From CAZBMD01 sp964493325 (GTDB lineage: Bacteria; Babelota; Babeliae; Babelales; RVW-14), in the NCBI GenBank assembly GCA_964493325.1, contig CAZBMD010000010.1:1-52648 (forward strand): a stretch of 52,648 nt of DNA, given 5' to 3'. The stretch's first letter is position 1; every line of letters begins with the position of its first letter. Below, one piece after another: positions 49,708 through 52,648 of the stretch. The notes under the pieces were generated by a model. The model ran no database searches and was not told the origin of the DNA. It worked only from the letters and a program-made list of their open reading frames with translations. Position numbers and translations under genes: made by a program.

Positions 49708-50403
49708 TTAAGATTCTTTTCTGAGGTATTTTTCTTCAGCGCAAGTCCAGCAATTTCGCATTTCTTGCATTCTGGGATGGTTATAGGGAAACCTGTTATT
49801 AGGCTCCTGGGCGCAGATAATTTTGGTTATTTCGCCATCGCTATTTTCAATTATGATCCTTCTGATATCTGCCGATACCTTACTTCCAAGGTAAAGTGAT
49901 AGTTTTTGTGTAAAACTATCACCCGGAGTGTTTTTGAGCATATCCATAATACCCGGTTTTTTTATTGTAACTTTGTTTCCAGAGTCATCGATATGAGTTC
50001 CTTCGTCACACCCATCGAATACATTATTAGACAAGGCGAAGGTCTCTTCGAAGTTTGTCGGACAGTTGCAATTGGACATAATTGATCCGTGTATGGCTCT
50101 GGGGTTGTTGTTAAATTTGAAGGTTGCTCTGGTTTCTAAGCAGAAATCATTACGCATATCGATGATCGGTTCTTGTTTGATTGTAGCAATGCCATTTGAA
50201 TTCAATTGTTTCTTATAATTCCATAAGAATGATCGTATATTTTCTGCGAACGACATGTTGTATTTCAGTTGCAACATTGTTTTCATAACTTCAGCGACAC
50301 GAACGTTTTGGGTGCAATTTTTTTGAGATTTCTCATTTGGATTTGCTTGCAGACCTACAACCAGTGTTAGCGCAAGAAGAGCTGATATCAATTTTTTCAA
50401 CAT
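49708..50403 (-). CDS. exported protein of unknown function
   Basis: 231 residues from ATG 50403 (an earlier ATG overlaps the GGAG ribosome site). Signal peptide LKKLISALLALTLVVGLQA. The mature part has several Cys in pairs (SNCNCPTNFEE, NCWTCAEEK) that may form disulfides or bind metal, and strand-rich segments such as ATFKFNNNPRAIHGSIM. No recognised domain. Upstream of the M61 gene on the same strand with 47 bases between, so possibly co-transcribed. Confidence 0.65.
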   Translation of the reverse strand: MLKKLISALLALTLVVGLQANPNEKSQKNCTQNVRVAEVMKTMLQLKYNMSFAENIRSFLWNYKKQLNSNGIATIKQEPIIDMRNDFCLETRATFKFNNNPRAIHGSIMSNCNCPTNFEETFALSNNVFDGCDEGTHIDDSGNKVTIKKPGIMDMLKNTPGDSFTQKLSLYLGSKVSADIRRIIIENSDGEITKIICAQEPNNRFPYNHPRMQEMRNCWTCAEEKYLRKES

Positions 50404-50632
50404 AATAATTATCTCCATTTTGAACTAAGAAAATATTCGCAATATTATTCTATTAGAATATATTGTTTGTTTTAATAAGTCAAAGGCCTCACCAGTAAGG
50501 GGTTTCTGAAAAAACTATCGATATTCGTCTATTTTTTACCACTAAGTCTGTTCTCAAAGGCCAGAAATGGCTTTTTTATGGTAACTTGTGGTACACTGAG
50601 AAAAATTTTACGCTCTAGAAAAAGGGTAAACC

Positions 50633-52474
50633 ATGTATCAAAAGCTCATTTCAATAGCAAAATCTGAGCATCTTCACTCATTCAAAGAAGTTGTTAAGTC
50701 TTTAGGCCTTGTCTTTGGGGATATTGGCACTAGTCCAATTTATACCCTTGCGGTTGTTTTTCTTTTAGTTGTTCCAACGGTAGATAATGTGGTGGGGGTG
50801 TTGTCACTTGTTGTTTGGACCCTCGCATTGTTGGTGACCGCTGAGTACGCATGGCTTGCCATGAGCCTTGGTAAAAAAGGTGAGGGTGGCACGATTGTGC
50901 TTCGAGAGCTTTTGATTCCTTTGCTCAAAAATAACCGCCAAGTCGCTTTTGTTACTTTTTTGTCGTACATCGGCATTTCGCTGCTTATTGGCGATGGTGT
51001 GCTAACGCCTGCTGTGAGTATTTTGAGCGCCCTTGAAGGTCTTTTGCTTATTCCTTTTTTTAAAAACACCAGTAGTTACCTCCTGATTTTTTTTGCCTGC
51101 GTGATTGCTGTTTTGATTTTTTCTGTCCAAAAAAAAGGGACAGAGAAAGTTGCATCGGCCTTTGGCCCTCTGATGCTGATTTGGTTTATTACGCTTTCGG
51201 TGTCTGGGATTGCTTCTATTATCCAGGTGCCGTCTATTTTAAATGCTTTAAACCCTTTTTATGCGGTTAAATTTTTGAGTACGCATGGCCTAACTGGTTT
51301 TTTTGTCCTATCAGAGGTCATATTGTGTGCTACGGGTGGTGAGGCTTTGTATGCTGATATGGGGCATCTGGGGCGAACACCTATTCTGCGGGCTTGGTAT
51401 TTTGTTTTTGTGGCGCTTCTGTGTACCTATCTGGGGCAAGGGGCATTTTTAATTGCTCATCCATCAACAAAATACGTTTTTTACGAAATGATGATGAGCC
51501 AGGCTGGGGTGCTGTATATTCCATTTTTGATTCTTAGCTTGTTTGCGTCAATTATAGCATCACAAGCTATGATTAGCGGAATTTTTTCAATTGTTTATCA
51601 GGGTATAACAACGCAGATGTTGCCCATGTTTAAAATTGATTACACGTCAAGTAAGCTTCGGTCTCAGATTTATGTAGGTTTTGTAAATTGGTTCTTGCTT
51701 GGGGCTGTCCTTATTATTATTTTACATTTTCAAGAGTCGCATCATTTAGCTGCGGCATACGGTCTTGCAGTGAGTGGTTCAATGGCGCTTACTGGCGTGA
51801 TGATGACCTGGATTTTTTACTTGAGGCACTGTTTTTTTAAGGCTGGCATCTCTTTTGTTCTGACTCTTATTAATATTGTTTTTTTACTTTCAAATACCTG
51901 CAAAATCCCGCATGGAGGGTTTTGGTCTTTGATGATTGGAATGGTTCCGTTTAGCTTGATTATGATTTATACCTTCGGGCAAAAACGCTTATACAAAGCC
52001 TTGCAGCCAATAAATCTTGAACTTTTTCTTGAACAATATGTGCCGGCCTATCATGCCGCAAATAAGATCAAAGGTTCTGCCCTCTTTTTTGTTCGTGATA
52101 TAAAATCCATTCAGCAGTACATTCTGCAGACAATGTTCAAGAATAACATTATGTATGAAGACCATATCATGATCTCGGTTGTTTCGCGCGATGACCCGTT
52201 TGGCGTTATTGGCTTTTTTAAGGGCAACCTTGCCGATGGGTTGCGTATTTTTGAGATTCACATGGGGTATATGGAAGTTCTTGATATCGAAAAAATTTTA
52301 CAAAATGCCGGTATTCAGCCAACTGTTATTTTTTATGGGCTAGAAGACATCTCATCTCGTAACGTTTTTTGGCAAATATATGCTGTTATCAAGCGTCTTG
52401 CTCCATCGTTTGTGCAGTTTCATAAACTGCCGCCACACCAGTTGCATGGTGTTGTAACGATGGTAAAGATGTGA
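50633..52474 (+). CDS. kup: KUP-family potassium transporter
   Basis: 613 residues with AAAGGGT before the ATG. The family start LGLVFGDIGTSPIYTLAVVF (25-44) carries the conserved GDIGTSP motif, followed by GEGGTIVLRELL and TGGEALYADMGHLG, both diagnostic. About twelve membrane helices, then a cytosolic C-terminal domain (about 450-613). Imports K+ with H+; it is slightly shorter than E. coli Kup (622). It is a single gene followed by tRNA-Gly. Confidence 0.96.
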   Translation: MYQKLISIAKSEHLHSFKEVVKSLGLVFGDIGTSPIYTLAVVFLLVVPTVDNVVGVLSLVVWTLALLVTAEYAWLAMSLGKKGEGGTIVLRELLIPLLKNNRQVAFVTFLSYIGISLLIGDGVLTPAVSILSALEGLLLIPFFKNTSSYLLIFFACVIAVLIFSVQKKGTEKVASAFGPLMLIWFITLSVSGIASIIQVPSILNALNPFYAVKFLSTHGLTGFFVLSEVILCATGGEALYADMGHLGRTPILRAWYFVFVALLCTYLGQGAFLIAHPSTKYVFYEMMMSQAGVLYIPFLILSLFASIIASQAMISGIFSIVYQGITTQMLPMFKIDYTSSKLRSQIYVGFVNWFLLGAVLIIILHFQESHHLAAAYGLAVSGSMALTGVMMTWIFYLRHCFFKAGISFVLTLINIVFLLSNTCKIPHGGFWSLMIGMVPFSLIMIYTFGQKRLYKALQPINLELFLEQYVPAYHAANKIKGSALFFVRDIKSIQQYILQTMFKNNIMYEDHIMISVVSRDDPFGVIGFFKGNLADGLRIFEIHMGYMEVLDIEKILQNAGIQPTVIFYGLEDISSRNVFWQIYAVIKRLAPSFVQFHKLPPHQLHGVVTMVKM

Positions 52475-52522
52475 TTTTTTTATTGTTTATCGCACAGAAT
52501 GAACAAAATCACTTTTTACATA

Positions 52523-52551
52523 TTGACTTTTGGGATGAATACTTGTACATT
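52523..52551 (+). promoter_or_regulatory. promoter of tRNA-Gly
   Basis: TTGACT (52523-52528), 17-base spacer, TACATT (52546-52551). The expected start lies about 16 bases before the tRNA. Near-consensus spacing makes this the best promoter match in the window. Confidence 0.7.
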
Positions 52552-52573
52552 TTAGTCGTTCTTTCAAAGTATC

Positions 52574-52648
52574 GCGGGAATAGCTCAGTGGTAGAGCATT
52601 GCCTTGCCAAGGCAAGGGTCGCGGGTTCGAATCCCGTTTCCCGCTCCA
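52574..52648 (+). tRNA. tRNA-Gly (anticodon GCC)
   Basis: Acceptor GCGGGAA / TTCCCGC with encoded CCA, D-arm TAGCTCAGTGGTAGAGCA, anticodon stem TTGCC / GGCAA around TTGCCAA (anticodon GCC), T-arm GCGGGTTCGAATCCCGT. It ends exactly at the window edge. Confidence 0.96.

Noticed and set aside
50563..50582. Hairpin-like AAAGGCCA/TGGCTTTT before kup
   Set aside because: The stem needs a bulge, and no plus-strand gene lies upstream to terminate. It may only be part of the kup leader.

Overview
The window looks like chromosome from a host-associated, Gram-negative bacterium with a small AT-rich genome. My best guess is the candidate phylum Dependentiae (TM6), relatives of Babela. The grounds are a complete tolQ-tolR-tolA-tolB block (so an outer membrane), code 11 with TGA used as stop, many signal-peptide proteins built from eukaryote-like modules (WD40, ankyrin, RING-like zinc sites, UDP-glycosyltransferase), and almost no biosynthetic genes. 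The lineage is inferred; a tree of FtsH, Ffh or ribosomal proteins would settle it.

Layout. 1-6.0 kb: two WD40 genes, a CCA-adding enzyme, an exported ankyrin protein, then a run of related exported proteins with a lone MNT nucleotidyltransferase among them. 6.0-7.2 kb: a Thr/Pro-rich exported protein. 7.4-11 kb: tolQRAB. 11-15 kb: ftsH, rpmB, rpsT, a VOC-fold protein and an ABC ATPase. 15-20 kb (minus strand): a photolyase-related protein, an exported small-heat-shock-like protein, a small lipoprotein and an NtrY-like kinase. 20.4-24.4 kb: two large exported proteins of unknown function. 24.4-39.6 kb: an accessory region with a MITE-like element, an Asn-tract protein, an exported methyltransferase, a glutamic peptidase, two Cys-rich zinc-site proteins, a UDP-glycosyltransferase, a histidine phosphatase between two gene remnants, two alpha/beta hydrolases, an exported GNAT enzyme, an APH-type kinase and several unknowns. 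39.7-43.9 kb: Nudix, YaiI, small lipoproteins, tRNA-Gln and an AAA_14/DUF4143 ATPase. 43.9-47.8 kb (minus): ffh-rpsP-khpA-trmD-rplS, with TrmD fused to a second SPOUT methyltransferase and no rimM. 48-52.6 kb: tRNA-Phe, an M61 peptidase, an unknown exported protein, kup and tRNA-Gly.

How the genes fit together. The core genes cover translation (rpmB, rpsT, rpsP, rplS, trmD, cca, tRNAs), membrane protein handling (ffh, ftsH), envelope integrity (tol) and potassium uptake (kup). Around them lie roughly twenty proteins with export signals. Many of these are enzymes that normally sit in the cytosol: GNAT, SAM methyltransferase, glycosyltransferase, sHSP and hydrolases. I read these as a host-interaction or envelope repertoire rather than one pathway. 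No phage, CRISPR array, transposase gene or secretion machine is visible. The most unusual items are the repertoire of exported enzymes, the RING-like exported pair, the eqolisin-type peptidase, the exported paralogue cluster at 3.5-6 kb, the TrmD fusion, the MITE, and the decayed genes on both sides of the histidine phosphatase.
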